A stretch of 64,000 bases of DNA from contig NZ_JAIUDQ010000003.1 of the NCBI RefSeq assembly GCF_020164435.1, forward strand, positions 289,882 through 353,881, written 5' to 3'. Shown piece by piece: positions 56,257-64,000 of this stretch. A model generated the notes under the pieces. It was given only the letters and a program-made list of their open reading frames with translations. It did no database searches and was not told the origin of the DNA. Made by a program: the position numbers and the translations under genes. The number at the start of each line of letters is the position of its first letter. Positions within the stretch are counted from its first letter, which is position 1. Source of the stretch: Phyllobacterium lublinensis. GTDB lineage: Bacteria > Pseudomonadota > Alphaproteobacteria > Rhizobiales > Rhizobiaceae.

Positions 56257-56907
56257 ATGACGACAATTGCTCAAGTCAAGCAGGCGTTGAAGCCTCTGTT
56301 GGACCGATATTCCGATTTGGCTCTTGTAGGACGCTTTCTCGTTGTTAAGCCAGTTCACCATATAACTCGCGGTGTGTTTGTCGACCGTAGCATCGACAAG
56401 GTAGCGTTTGTGCCGGACGTGGTTACCGATATGCTCGCGCTTGAGCCCGTGCGCCGGTACGGGTTTTGGGGATGGAATCCTGAGCGCCTCTACGATCAAC
56501 GGGTGGGCACTTGGGACGTAACCAAGCCTGAAACCGTGCGGGCCATGCGCGAGCACATCGAAGTGAATGTCCTGCAAAGGCTACGATCTATTGTATCTTT
56601 GAATGACTACAGGAATTATGAGCAAGGCAAATCGAAGGTATTCTCCGGTGCCTTCGAGCAGCTCTTATTTCCCAACATGATGCTGGCTGCTGCTCATGGT
56701 GATTTTGAAGCAGCTTTACAGTTGTGGCCGGTGGAAGTGTGGTTTCATGAACGTATCACCAAATTTTTTCCTGAATTCCATACTGCTCTGGAAGCTGGTG
56801 ATCGGGCATTCATAGCGACGACCTTGCGCCGGCTGGAAGCGGCAGCCATCAAGGCGTACGCGATGGAACACATCTGGGAGCCGACGCCTTTTCCGCTGGA
56901 ACTTTGA
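56257..56907 (+). CDS. Putative immunity protein, copy 2 (tandem paralogue)
   Basis: 216 residues, MTTIAQVKQALKPLLDRYSDLALVGRFLVVKPVHHITRGVFVDRS. It parallels copy 1 along the whole length but has diverged (about half identical by eye). The start at 56257 is set by similarity; the frame opens 10 codons earlier. The DNA after both genes also matches (AACCTTTGCGGCGA), so the duplicated unit included the 3' flank. Separate copies may protect against different toxin variants. Confidence 0.55.
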   Translation: MTTIAQVKQALKPLLDRYSDLALVGRFLVVKPVHHITRGVFVDRSIDKVAFVPDVVTDMLALEPVRRYGFWGWNPERLYDQRVGTWDVTKPETVRAMREHIEVNVLQRLRSIVSLNDYRNYEQGKSKVFSGAFEQLLFPNMMLAAAHGDFEAALQLWPVEVWFHERITKFFPEFHTALEAGDRAFIATTLRRLEAAAIKAYAMEHIWEPTPFPLEL

Positions 56908-56989
56908 GCGCCTGCAACCTTTGCGGCGAATTGCCCTATCGTGGAAATCCCTTGGATTTTGAGCGCATGGGAGTCTATGTCATGAGCCC

Positions 56990-58159
56990 ATGATATTCTG
57001 GATTTCCGCTGCACTCCTGACTGTTGGCGCGACTCTGCTCGTGCTGTTGCCATTGACGCGGCGCGTCAAGGCTCCCGTGTCGGACAACCAATATGATGTT
57101 GAGGTCTATCGTGACCAGCTGCTGGAGCTGGAAGCGGATGAGAAGCGCGGCCTGATCGATCATGCGAGCAGTGAGCAGGCGCGCGCCGAGATCGGCCGTC
57201 GCCTGCTGAAATCCGCCAAGGCTGCGCAAGCCGATGAAGCGGTCATTCGCCCAGCGAAAAGCGCGATGCGCGAGTGGCTGACGCTTGCAACTGTCCTGGC
57301 TATCCCGCTGATTTCGTGGGGCATATATGCAAAGCTCGGATCGCCTGAACTGCCGGCTCAGCCCTTGGCGGAGCGACTCTCCCGTCCGCCGGACCAGAGC
57401 ACGCCTGCCGAACTCATCGCCCGTGCGGAAGCGCATCTGACACTCAATCCCGATGATGGACAGGGCTGGGAAGTGCTGGCCCCGATCTATCTGCGGATCG
57501 GCCGTCCCGATGATGCCGTCACCGCCTATCAGAATGCAATACGCCTCAACGGCGACACCGCTGCCCGCCAGATCGGACTTGGCGAGGCGATGGCGGCCGC
57601 CGCCGGCGGCAGGATCACGCCGGAAGCCGAAGCCGTATTCAGGCATGCGCTGGAGCTCGATCCGAAAGACATGCGGCCGCAATTCTACATCATCGACGGC
57701 TGGATGCAGCAGGGCCGTCTGACCGAGGCACGGGATCTGATACGGAAATTGCTGGTTGAAGCACCGGCAGATGTACCCTGGCGCGAACAGGCGCAGGCGG
57801 CGTTGACGCGCCTCGACCAGGAGATCGCAGGCGATGCGCCAGATGTCAGCGATATTGAAAGAACCGGTCCTGATGCATCACAGGTGGAAGCTGCGGCCGG
57901 CATGGACAATCAGGCCCGAGCGGAAATGATCGAGGGCATGGTTGCCGGACTTGCCGAAAAATTGAAACAATCACCTGATGATGTGGATGGCTGGGAACGG
58001 CTCGTCCGTTCCTATGTGGTTCTGAACCGGCCCAACGATGCCATCGAAGCCCTGGGCCGGGCGAAGAAAGTATTGAGTGCGGACAAGATTGCACGGCTTG
58101 ACGCTGTTGCAGATGATCTAGGTCTTGTGCACGAGCCCGGTGAGGCGGAGAAAAACTGA
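56990..58159 (+). CDS. cycH: Cytochrome c maturation protein CycH (CcmI)
   Basis: 389 residues. N-terminal membrane helix (MIFWISAALLTVGATLLVLL), a cytoplasmic loop, a second helix (WLTLATVLAIPLISWGIYAKL) and a periplasmic TPR-rich domain (GWEVLAPIYLRIGRPDDAVTAY, then YIIDGWMQQGRLTEARDLI). CcmI presents apocytochrome c to the haem lyase. The stop overlaps the cycJ ATG by one base. It is the first gene of cycHJKL; cytochromes c encoded at 26.7-28.2 kb would be clients. Confidence 0.95.
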   Translation: MIFWISAALLTVGATLLVLLPLTRRVKAPVSDNQYDVEVYRDQLLELEADEKRGLIDHASSEQARAEIGRRLLKSAKAAQADEAVIRPAKSAMREWLTLATVLAIPLISWGIYAKLGSPELPAQPLAERLSRPPDQSTPAELIARAEAHLTLNPDDGQGWEVLAPIYLRIGRPDDAVTAYQNAIRLNGDTAARQIGLGEAMAAAAGGRITPEAEAVFRHALELDPKDMRPQFYIIDGWMQQGRLTEARDLIRKLLVEAPADVPWREQAQAALTRLDQEIAGDAPDVSDIERTGPDASQVEAAAGMDNQARAEMIEGMVAGLAEKLKQSPDDVDGWERLVRSYVVLNRPNDAIEALGRAKKVLSADKIARLDAVADDLGLVHEPGEAEKN

Positions 58160-58605
58160 TGACGCGCAAACAGAAGCGGCTTTCGGTGATTGGCGGCGGA
58201 CTGCTGGTCCTGTCGATTGCAGCGGCGCTTGTCCTGTTCGCTCTTCAGCAACGGATCGCCTTCTTCCGCATGCCGTCCGATATCCAGGCCACCGACCTGC
58301 AGTCGGAATCTCGGTTCCGTCTCGGTGGGCTGGTCGAAAAAGGCACGGTCATACGCGGCGAAGGTACGAAAATCAGCTTCTCTGTCACCGATCACGTCAA
58401 AAGCATTCCGGTCACCTATGACGGTATCCTGCCCGACCTCTTCCGCGAGGACCAGGGGGTGGTCATCGAAGGCAGGTTCATGAACGGTGGCGCATTCGTG
58501 GCCGACAGCGTTCTTGCCAAGCATGACGAGAACTACATGCCGAAGGAAGTTGCCGAAAGCCTGAAGGCCAAGGGTGTCTGGCAAGGAGAAAGCGAGCAAC
58601 CATGA
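58159..58605 (+). CDS. cycJ: Cytochrome c maturation haem chaperone CycJ (CcmE)
   Basis: 148-residue periplasmic haem chaperone anchored by an N-terminal helix (GGGLLVLSIAAALVLFAL). The beta-barrel OB-like domain contains the haem-binding His122 in LAKHDENYMPKE, with Tyr126 in the HxxxY signature. Overlaps cycH by one base and cycK by 4 bp. Confidence 0.95.
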   Translation: MTRKQKRLSVIGGGLLVLSIAAALVLFALQQRIAFFRMPSDIQATDLQSESRFRLGGLVEKGTVIRGEGTKISFSVTDHVKSIPVTYDGILPDLFREDQGVVIEGRFMNGGAFVADSVLAKHDENYMPKEVAESLKAKGVWQGESEQP

Positions 58606-60584
58606 CCGTTGAACTCGGACATTTCGCACTGATCCTCGCGCTGGCTCTTTCGATCGTTCAATCGGTGCTGCCGGTGCTTGGCGCGCGGCGCGGCGATGAT
58701 CGCATGATGGCCGTAGCCGTGCCTGCAGCATTTACTGTGTTTGCGCTGGTTGCCCTTGCTTTTGCTGCGTTGACGGCGGCCTACGTTCTTTCCGATTTCT
58801 CGGTGCAGAACGTCTGGGCGAACTCGCATTCGCAAAAGCCGCTCCTCTATAAATTTACCGGCGTCTGGGGCAACCACGAAGGTTCGATGCTGCTCTGGGT
58901 GCTGATCCTCAGCTTCTTCACGGCGCTTGTCGCCTTCTTCGGCAACAACTTGCCACCCGCCCTGAAGGCCAACGTTCTGGCCGTACAAGCCTGGATCGGC
59001 ACCACATTCCTGCTTTTCATCGTTGCCACGTCCAATCCGTTCGCTCGCATGAATCCGGCTCCGGTCGAGGGGCAGGATCTCAATCCGGTGCTGCAGGATA
59101 TCGGTCTCGCCGTGCACCCGCCGATGCTTTATCTCGGATATGTCGGTTTTTCCGTATGCTTCTCCTTCGCCGTTGCCGCGCTCATCGATGGTCGCATCGA
59201 CGCGGCGTGGGCACGCTGGGTGCGGCCATGGACGCTGACGGCCTGGATATTCCTGACCGGCGGCATCGCCATGGGTTCCTATTGGGCCTATTACGAGCTC
59301 GGCTGGGGCGGCTGGTGGTTCTGGGATCCGGTCGAAAATGCCTCGTTCATGCCGTGGCTTGCCGGAACGGCACTGCTGCATTCGGCCCTTGTCATGGAGA
59401 AGCGCTCGGCACTCAAGATCTGGACCATCCTCCTTGCCATCCTGACATTCTCGCTGTCGCTGCTCGGCACCTTCCTCGTGCGATCGGGTGTGCTGACCTC
59501 CGTGCACACATTCGCGACCGATCCCGGGCGCGGACTGTTCATTCTGGCCATTCTGGTGCTTTTCATCGGCGGATCGCTGGCGCTCTTCGCATGGCGTGCG
59601 CAGTCGCTTGCGCCGGGCGGTCTCTTTCAGCCGATTTCGCGTGAAGGAGCGCTGGTCTTCAACAATCTGTTCCTGACAACCGCGGCAGCTACCGTACTGA
59701 TTGGCACGCTCTATCCGCTTCTGCTGGAATCGCTGACCGGCGAGAAGATTTCCGTTGGTGCACCGTTTTTCAACCTGACATTCGGTCCGCTGATGATCCC
59801 GCTGCTCGCCGCCGTTCCCTTTGGGCCGTTGCTGGCCTGGAAGCGCGGCGACATCCTCGCGGTAGCGCAGCGGCTGATGACGGCCTTCTTCGTCGCCCTG
59901 CTGGTCGTGGGCATCGTACTCTATCGCACCTCGGCGTCCGGTGTTCTTTCTGCCTTCGGCATCGGTCTCGCGGTCTGGCTCATGATGGGCGCGCTGACCG
60001 ATCTGGCACTCAAGGCGGGGATCGGCAAGGCCTCTCTCGGCACGATGCTGCAACGCATCGCCGGGTTGCCGCGTTCGGTATTCGGTACCGCCCTCGCGCA
60101 TTTTGGCCTTGGCCTGACACTGCTCGGGATCGTTTCCGTTTCGACATTTTCGACCGAGAGCGTTCTGGTGATGAAGCCGGGCGACGGCATCAGGGCTGGC
60201 GGATACACGCTGCGGTTTGACGGGACCGATCCGCAAAAGACCGCCAACTATACGGAAGAGCAAGGCAGGTTCACCGTTCTGAATGATGAAGGCGAGGTAG
60301 TGACCGATCTCATCTCGTCAAAGCGCTTCTTCCCGGTGCGCAAGATGCAAACGACCGAGGCAGGCATCAAGACATTCCTGTTCAGCCAGCTCTACGTTTC
60401 ACTGGGAGACGCGGCCAAAGATGGCGGTATCGTCGTGCGGATCTGGTGGAAGCCGTTCGTCACGCTGATCTGGCTCGGGGCCGTGGTCATGATGGCCGGC
60501 GGAGGCATGTCGTTGCTCGACCGGCGCCTGCGGATCGGCGCGCCTGCCAAGGCCAAGGCGCTGAAGCCAAGAGCCGCAGTATGA
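58602..60584 (+). CDS. cycK: Cytochrome c haem lyase subunit CycK (CcmF)
   Basis: 660-residue integral membrane protein with about 13-15 helices. The periplasmic haem-handling WWD motif is [19 protein letters not shown] at about residue 230. Conserved histidines flank it. It works with CycH and CycL to transfer haem from CycJ to apocytochromes. Stop overlaps the cycL ATG by 4 bp. A 576-codon antisense frame opposite it is a shadow. Confidence 0.96.
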   Translation: MTVELGHFALILALALSIVQSVLPVLGARRGDDRMMAVAVPAAFTVFALVALAFAALTAAYVLSDFSVQNVWANSHSQKPLLYKFTGVWGNHEGSMLLWVLILSFFTALVAFFGNNLPPALKANVLAVQAWIGTTFLLFIVATSNPFARMNPAPVEGQDLNPVLQDIGLAVHPPMLYLGYVGFSVCFSFAVAALIDGRIDAAWARWVRPWTLTAWIFLTGGIAMGSYWAYYELGWGGWWFWDPVENASFMPWLAGTALLHSALVMEKRSALKIWTILLAILTFSLSLLGTFLVRSGVLTSVHTFATDPGRGLFILAILVLFIGGSLALFAWRAQSLAPGGLFQPISREGALVFNNLFLTTAAATVLIGTLYPLLLESLTGEKISVGAPFFNLTFGPLMIPLLAAVPFGPLLAWKRGDILAVAQRLMTAFFVALLVVGIVLYRTSASGVLSAFGIGLAVWLMMGALTDLALKAGIGKASLGTMLQRIAGLPRSVFGTALAHFGLGLTLLGIVSVSTFSTESVLVMKPGDGIRAGGYTLRFDGTDPQKTANYTEEQGRFTVLNDEGEVVTDLISSKRFFPVRKMQTTEAGIKTFLFSQLYVSLGDAAKDGGIVVRIWWKPFVTLIWLGAVVMMAGGGMSLLDRRLRIGAPAKAKALKPRAAV

Positions 60585-61057
60585 ACCGGCTGCTGCCCAC
60601 GCTGATCCTTGCCCTTGGCTTAAGCTTCGCAGGCACAAGTGCGCGGGCAGTCACTCCGGATGAGATGCTCAGCAATCCGGCGCTGGAAAAGCGGGCGCGC
60701 ATCATCTCGGCGGAATTGCGCTGCATGGTCTGCCAGAACGAATCGATCGACGATTCCAACGCCGATCTGGCAAAGGATCTGCGGCTCTTGGTCAGGGAGC
60801 GGCTCGTGGCGGGTGATACCGACGAGCAGGTGCTGGCCTTTCTGGTCGCGCGTTACGGTGAATTCGTCCTGCTCAAGCCGCGCCTGCAGACCAGCACCTT
60901 GCTGCTCTGGGGCTTTCCCTTGGCCGTGCTGATTGCCGGCGGCGTGGCGATTGTCGTTGCCATCCGCAGGCGGCGAACCACGACCAGAGAACCGGCACCG
61001 CTTTCCGAGAGCGAAAAGCAACAGCTGAAGAAGCTGTTCACCGCGCAAGGGGACTGA
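60581..61057 (+). CDS. cycL: Cytochrome c maturation thiol oxidoreductase CycL (CcmH)
   Basis: 158 residues. The signal peptide ends near ARA; the periplasmic helical domain has the redox motif LRCMVCQN with Cys48 and Cys51, which keeps apocytochrome CxxCH thiols reduced. A C-terminal membrane anchor ([22 protein letters not shown]) and basic tail follow. Last gene of cycHJKL. Confidence 0.95.
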   Translation: MNRLLPTLILALGLSFAGTSARAVTPDEMLSNPALEKRARIISAELRCMVCQNESIDDSNADLAKDLRLLVRERLVAGDTDEQVLAFLVARYGEFVLLKPRLQTSTLLLWGFPLAVLIAGGVAIVVAIRRRRTTTREPAPLSESEKQQLKKLFTAQGD

Positions 61058-61070
61058 CGACAGCGCGTTT

Positions 61071-61157
61071 CGGCTTCACACTTTTGCTGGAACTGCTCCT
61101 TTTGATGTTATGCAACTCCGGACGGAAAACCGCTGCACACTTTTCCTGGAATTGCTT
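61071..61157. repeat. Rhizobial intergenic repeat (double unit)
   Basis: Two similar units, CGGCTTCACACTTTTGCTGG at 61071 and CCGCTGCACACTTTTCCTGG at 61130, each continuing into GAAnTGCT. The phrase GGAAAACCGCTGCACACTTTTCCTGG is familiar from intergenic regions of many Hyphomicrobiales. It lies between the 3' ends of cycL and the metallo-hydrolase gene. Confidence 0.55.
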
Positions 61158-62047
61158 TAGTCATCGGCGTGCCCGGTGAGAATGGCCTTGATGTTCTCCG
61201 CATGGACTGCCTCATAGGGGGCATAATAGCTGATTGCCCCCGAGTTCAGATCGTCCGCTATGAAGGACTTGAGGTCCTGCCCGGCAAGGTCCGGCTCATT
61301 GCGCACGCGCATCAGCTTCCTGACGTAGGTGCGGGTTGCGGCAATGAGTTCCGGCCCGTAGCCGCCGGCCACGATCACGTCTTCAGCGCCATGATTGGGC
61401 AGGATCTTCCCGAAGTCCCACGTCGCCATCCGGTCCAGTTCGCGCAGATGGTGCATAAGCCGTTTGGGTTCGGCGACATAGGTGATCGGATCTTCAAGCG
61501 TGTCGCCCGCGAACATGAGCTTGAGATGCGGCAGGATCATCACCGTCCCGTCATGGCTGTGAATGTCGGCATGGCGCAATTCCACATCGATCACGCCGAC
61601 CTTTAACTTCATCTCTCCGTGGAAAGTCCGGTTCGGCATGATCAGCGGCTTGATCGGCGGGTTGCGGTTTTCAAGATTTTGGCGGTTGTCGCGTAGCGCC
61701 CGCTCGGTCAGATCATTGGCAATGATCTCGCAATCGGCGAACACTTCGTTGCCGGCGACATGGTCCGTGTGCCAGTGGCTGAGCACAACCCGGATGCGGC
61801 GGACCCCGGCAGCTTCCAGCGTCGCGCGGATCATCCGCGCGTGCGGCAGCGAGATGCTCGTGTCATAAACGAGCGCATCCTCGCCCGACACAATCGCATA
61901 GGAGCAAAGGCCAAGTGAATAAGCGCCATCATCGAGCCAATTCGGTTCGTCAGAATAGGCGCGCGTCCCTTCGATGCGCCCGTCATAGAAGGCCAGAACC
62001 CCCGGATAGGGTTGGTGAACGCGCAAAGTCGATCCGAGCGGCGGCAT
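61157..62047 (-). CDS. MBL-fold metallo-hydrolase
   Basis: 296 residues. The metal motif is HWHTDH at 91-96, with a second-sphere His in ADIHSHDGT and Asp in MFAGDTLEDP and a late His in LPNHGAEDV. This is the metallo-beta-lactamase fold of glyoxalase II / lactonase-type hydrolases. No signal peptide, so cytoplasmic. Substrate is unknown. Confidence 0.88.
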   Translation of the reverse strand: MPPLGSTLRVHQPYPGVLAFYDGRIEGTRAYSDEPNWLDDGAYSLGLCSYAIVSGEDALVYDTSISLPHARMIRATLEAAGVRRIRVVLSHWHTDHVAGNEVFADCEIIANDLTERALRDNRQNLENRNPPIKPLIMPNRTFHGEMKLKVGVIDVELRHADIHSHDGTVMILPHLKLMFAGDTLEDPITYVAEPKRLMHHLRELDRMATWDFGKILPNHGAEDVIVAGGYGPELIAATRTYVRKLMRVRNEPDLAGQDLKSFIADDLNSGAISYYAPYEAVHAENIKAILTGHADD

Positions 62048-62410
62048 GATGATTTCAACTCCGGCTGGCAGGTGGCGATTCGAAATTCTCTATGATGGAA
62101 GAATTCAACCTACAATATACTGATTGGTGCAACAACGTACAAATAGCGCAAAGAAACATGCACAAAAAATAAAAATTACACATGTAAAATTCGTTATTGG
62201 CATTGCGTAATGAATTGGAATGATATATCTGACTTGCATGGGATTTGAATGTTTCGTTGTATTCGTTTCAGTAAAAAATCGTTAAACATTTGAATGATAG
62301 ATTCATACTTAAAAATAATTTCGACATAGGCACGTCGTGTAGTTGTATAAGGTTGCAATACATCTGTTGCGTGTGCGTTTTTTTCATAAAATATATTTTA
62401 GGAGTAAAAA
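62048..62410. other. AT-rich intergenic region upstream of the adhesin
   Basis: About 360 bp with GC far below the rest of the window and many A/T runs (for example around 62150-62400). No gene. It should hold the promoter of the autotransporter; AT-rich tracts are typical targets of MucR and similar silencers. Confidence 0.55.
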
Positions 62411-64000
62411 ATGAAGCAATTCGTGCTCACATTTAACTCACCAGTTGAAATATACACGCATCCATCGATACGCGCAGGTAGCGCTGGATTTAAGGTTGCA
62501 GCGCGGGATCGCTCAAGCCGCCGCCGCCTGATGGCAATTTTGCGCATGGCATGCCGCATTCTTGGCTTGAAGCGCAAGGGGCGCAGGCTCGGGCTGACTG
62601 GCCTAGCGCGAAATGCGACAACGATAGCGGCTGGAGCGGCGTTGATTGCGACACTCAGTTCGTCGGTAGGCCTCGCGGGTGGTATCTTTATCAATGATGG
62701 TAATGACCAGGGATGCATGGAGGTTGCAGATAGTGGGAATGTAACTTCAGCTCTTAAGGTTCAAAATGACGGCAGCAAATGCTTCGCCGATAACGGCAAG
62801 CAAAAGGATCGTGTCGTTTTCTTTGGCTCCGGAAATGGGCCAACTGGACTCAGCCTCGGCGGCAATCTCCACGTCACTGGTACCGCCGATGTTTACAACA
62901 TCCTCAATGCCAGAAGTCGACTCAATGTCAGTGACCTCCTCAGTGCCGAAGGCGGCTCCAATCTCTATAGAACTGTCAACATCATGAACGACCTCCATCT
63001 CTATCAAGGAAAAATCTGGTTAGAACACAATGATCAAAACCTCACCATTGGTGACACCAAGGCCAACGCCGCCGGCATCAAATCAATAGCGCTGGGCAAC
63101 AATACGCGCACCACGTCGAAGGATAGTATAGCAATTGGTCCCGATGCCCAGGCCGGCTGGATAGGAACCGGGGCCGCGCGAGATCAGCCTGCTGACGACT
63201 CGGGGTCGATTGCCATTGGTGCCGGCGCGAAATCCCTCGAAAAGGACGGGTTGGCGCTCGGGCGCAATTCGGTTACGGCCGACAGCATGACCGGGGCGAC
63301 GGCGCTGGGTTCCGGAGCCCAGGCGCTCTTCCTTGGCGGTGTGGCTCTCGGGTACAATTCGGTGACCGACAAGGCAGCGGTAGCCATCGGGACCGTTAGG
63401 ATCAACAACACCGATTACACGTTTGCCGGCGCAACTCCCTATAGCACGGTCAGTATCGGCAACGCGACGATCAAGCGGCAATTGACTAATCTCGCTGCAG
63501 GGCAGCTCAACAAGGACAGCACCGACGGGGTCAACGGGTCGCAGCTCTTTGCCACGAATTCGGCTGTAGATGCGCTTGGCGACAGGGTGACGTCAATCAC
63601 TAGCGGTGCGTTAGGTGGTGGTCTGGTGCAGCAGGCGACGCCGGATGCCAATATCACGGTTGGCGCTGCCACGCAGGGCACTGCCGTTGATTTTCGCAGC
63701 AGTGCGGGTGCGCGCCGCTTGCTGAATGTTGCGAATGGCAAGGTGGAGAAGGAATCCCTGGAAGCCGTAAACGGCGGCCAGCTCTTCGATACCGATACCA
63801 GGGTCACGAAAAACGAAGGCGACATCTCGACGATCAACACGACGATCAACAACATCAATTCCGGCAAAGCCGGTCTGGTGCAGCAATCAGCACCTGGTCA
63901 GGATATTACAGTCGCCAAAGACCTTGATGGTGCTGCGATCGATATCGGAGGGACGTTCGCCGGCGCAAAGGGCTCGCGCAAGCTGCGCGGACTTGCTGCG
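62411..64000 (+). CDS. Trimeric autotransporter adhesin, N-terminal part (cut by window edge)
   Basis: 530 codons are open to the window end. AGGAG at 62400-62404 sets the ATG. A long basic N-terminus (about 1-70) precedes a hydrophobic signal region (TTIAAGAALIATLSSSVGLAGG), like the extended signals of this class. After about 200 residues come YadA head-type repeats (SIAIGAGAKSLEKDGLALGR, TGATALGSGAQALFLGGVALG) and neck/stalk segments (TNLAAGQLNKDSTDGVNGSQLF, EAVNGGQLFDTD). The C-terminal membrane anchor must lie beyond the window. Surface adhesin for attachment to host, surface or self, by analogy to BadA/Vomp of Bartonella. Confidence 0.88.
   Translation, partial: MKQFVLTFNSPVEIYTHPSIRAGSAGFKVAARDRSSRRRLMAILRMACRILGLKRKGRRLGLTGLARNATTIAAGAALIATLSSSVGLAGGIFINDGNDQGCMEVADSGNVTSALKVQNDGSKCFADNGKQKDRVVFFGSGNGPTGLSLGGNLHVTGTADVYNILNARSRLNVSDLLSAEGGSNLYRTVNIMNDLHLYQGKIWLEHNDQNLTIGDTKANAAGIKSIALGNNTRTTSKDSIAIGPDAQAGWIGTGAARDQPADDSGSIAIGAGAKSLEKDGLALGRNSVTADSMTGATALGSGAQALFLGGVALGYNSVTDKAAVAIGTVRINNTDYTFAGATPYSTVSIGNATIKRQLTNLAAGQLNKDSTDGVNGSQLFATNSAVDALGDRVTSITSGALGGGLVQQATPDANITVGAATQGTAVDFRSSAGARRLLNVANGKVEKESLEAVNGGQLFDTDTRVTKNEGDISTINTTINNINSGKAGLVQQSAPGQDITVAKDLDGAAIDIGGTFAGAKGSRKLRGLAA

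Noticed and set aside
58533..60263. 576-codon open frame on the minus strand
   Set aside because: It lies wholly opposite cycK/cycJ, has low-complexity basic composition and no domain; it is a shadow of GC-rich coding DNA.

Overview
The window reads as a chromosomal segment of an alphaproteobacterium of the order Hyphomicrobiales (Rhizobiales), most likely Phyllobacteriaceae or Brucellaceae. This is inferred from the choline-sulfate operon betI-betC-betA, a MucR/Ros zinc-finger regulator, the feuN-feuP-feuQ cluster, the cycHJKL heme-lyase operon, a rhizobial-type (R. etli) L-asparaginase, a DnaA-like/DUF6456 gene pair, pieces of a rhizobial gene transfer agent, and rhizobial intergenic repeats. 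The DNA is GC-rich and densely packed, with many 1-8 bp overlaps. No rRNA, tRNA or CRISPR array was found.

Layout. 1-2.7 kb: choline-sulfate/glycine-betaine operon with a 26 bp palindromic BetI operator. 2.9-9.4 kb: SCP2-type thiolase, MscS channel with an APC permease, asparaginase, and a Tat-exported beta-helix protein. 9.5-12.2 kb: GreA-like protein, two tandem DUF1801 proteins, a decayed AbrB-type antitoxin that keeps its operator, and CorA. 12.2-15.8 kb: methylmalonyl-CoA mutase mutA-mutB. 16-20.9 kb: small membrane protein, a doubly frameshifted gene, HerA-like ATPase, L,D-transpeptidase. 21.3-25 kb: branched-chain aminotransferase, superoxide dismutase, and a two-component locus scarred by a deletion. 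25-29.7 kb: small secreted proteins, cytochromes c, an orphan sulfonate-type binding protein. 29.8-41.5 kb: oligopeptidase B, MsrB, MucR, DnaA-like/DUF6456 pair, a vapC remnant, SufE, a DivJ-like kinase with a peptidoglycan-binding protein, DUF1491, DUF2336 and YciI. 41.5-45.7 kb: DUF1254/DUF1214 pair, class A penicillin-binding protein, LysE exporter.

45.8-51.3 kb is accessory. Two orphan small genes and the 3' end of a gene transfer agent (tail-fibre-type protein and holin) are followed by a small integrative element: tyrosine integrase, AlpA-like protein, HTH protein, two unknown genes. Clusters of ACACCCC/GGGGTGT motifs bound it. 51.4-54.3 kb is feuN-feuP-feuQ and a lipoprotein. 54.5-56.9 kb is a putative polymorphic nuclease toxin followed by two tandem paralogous genes that look like duplicated immunity proteins; this is the most interesting candidate system. 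57.0-61.1 kb is cycHJKL for cytochrome c maturation. A metallo-beta-lactamase-fold hydrolase and the 5' part of a large trimeric autotransporter adhesin, cut off by the window end, complete the segment.

Several short decayed genes sit in apparently empty DNA (AbrB antitoxin, response-regulator fragment, VapC tail). A dispersed palindromic repeat occurs at least three times between genes.
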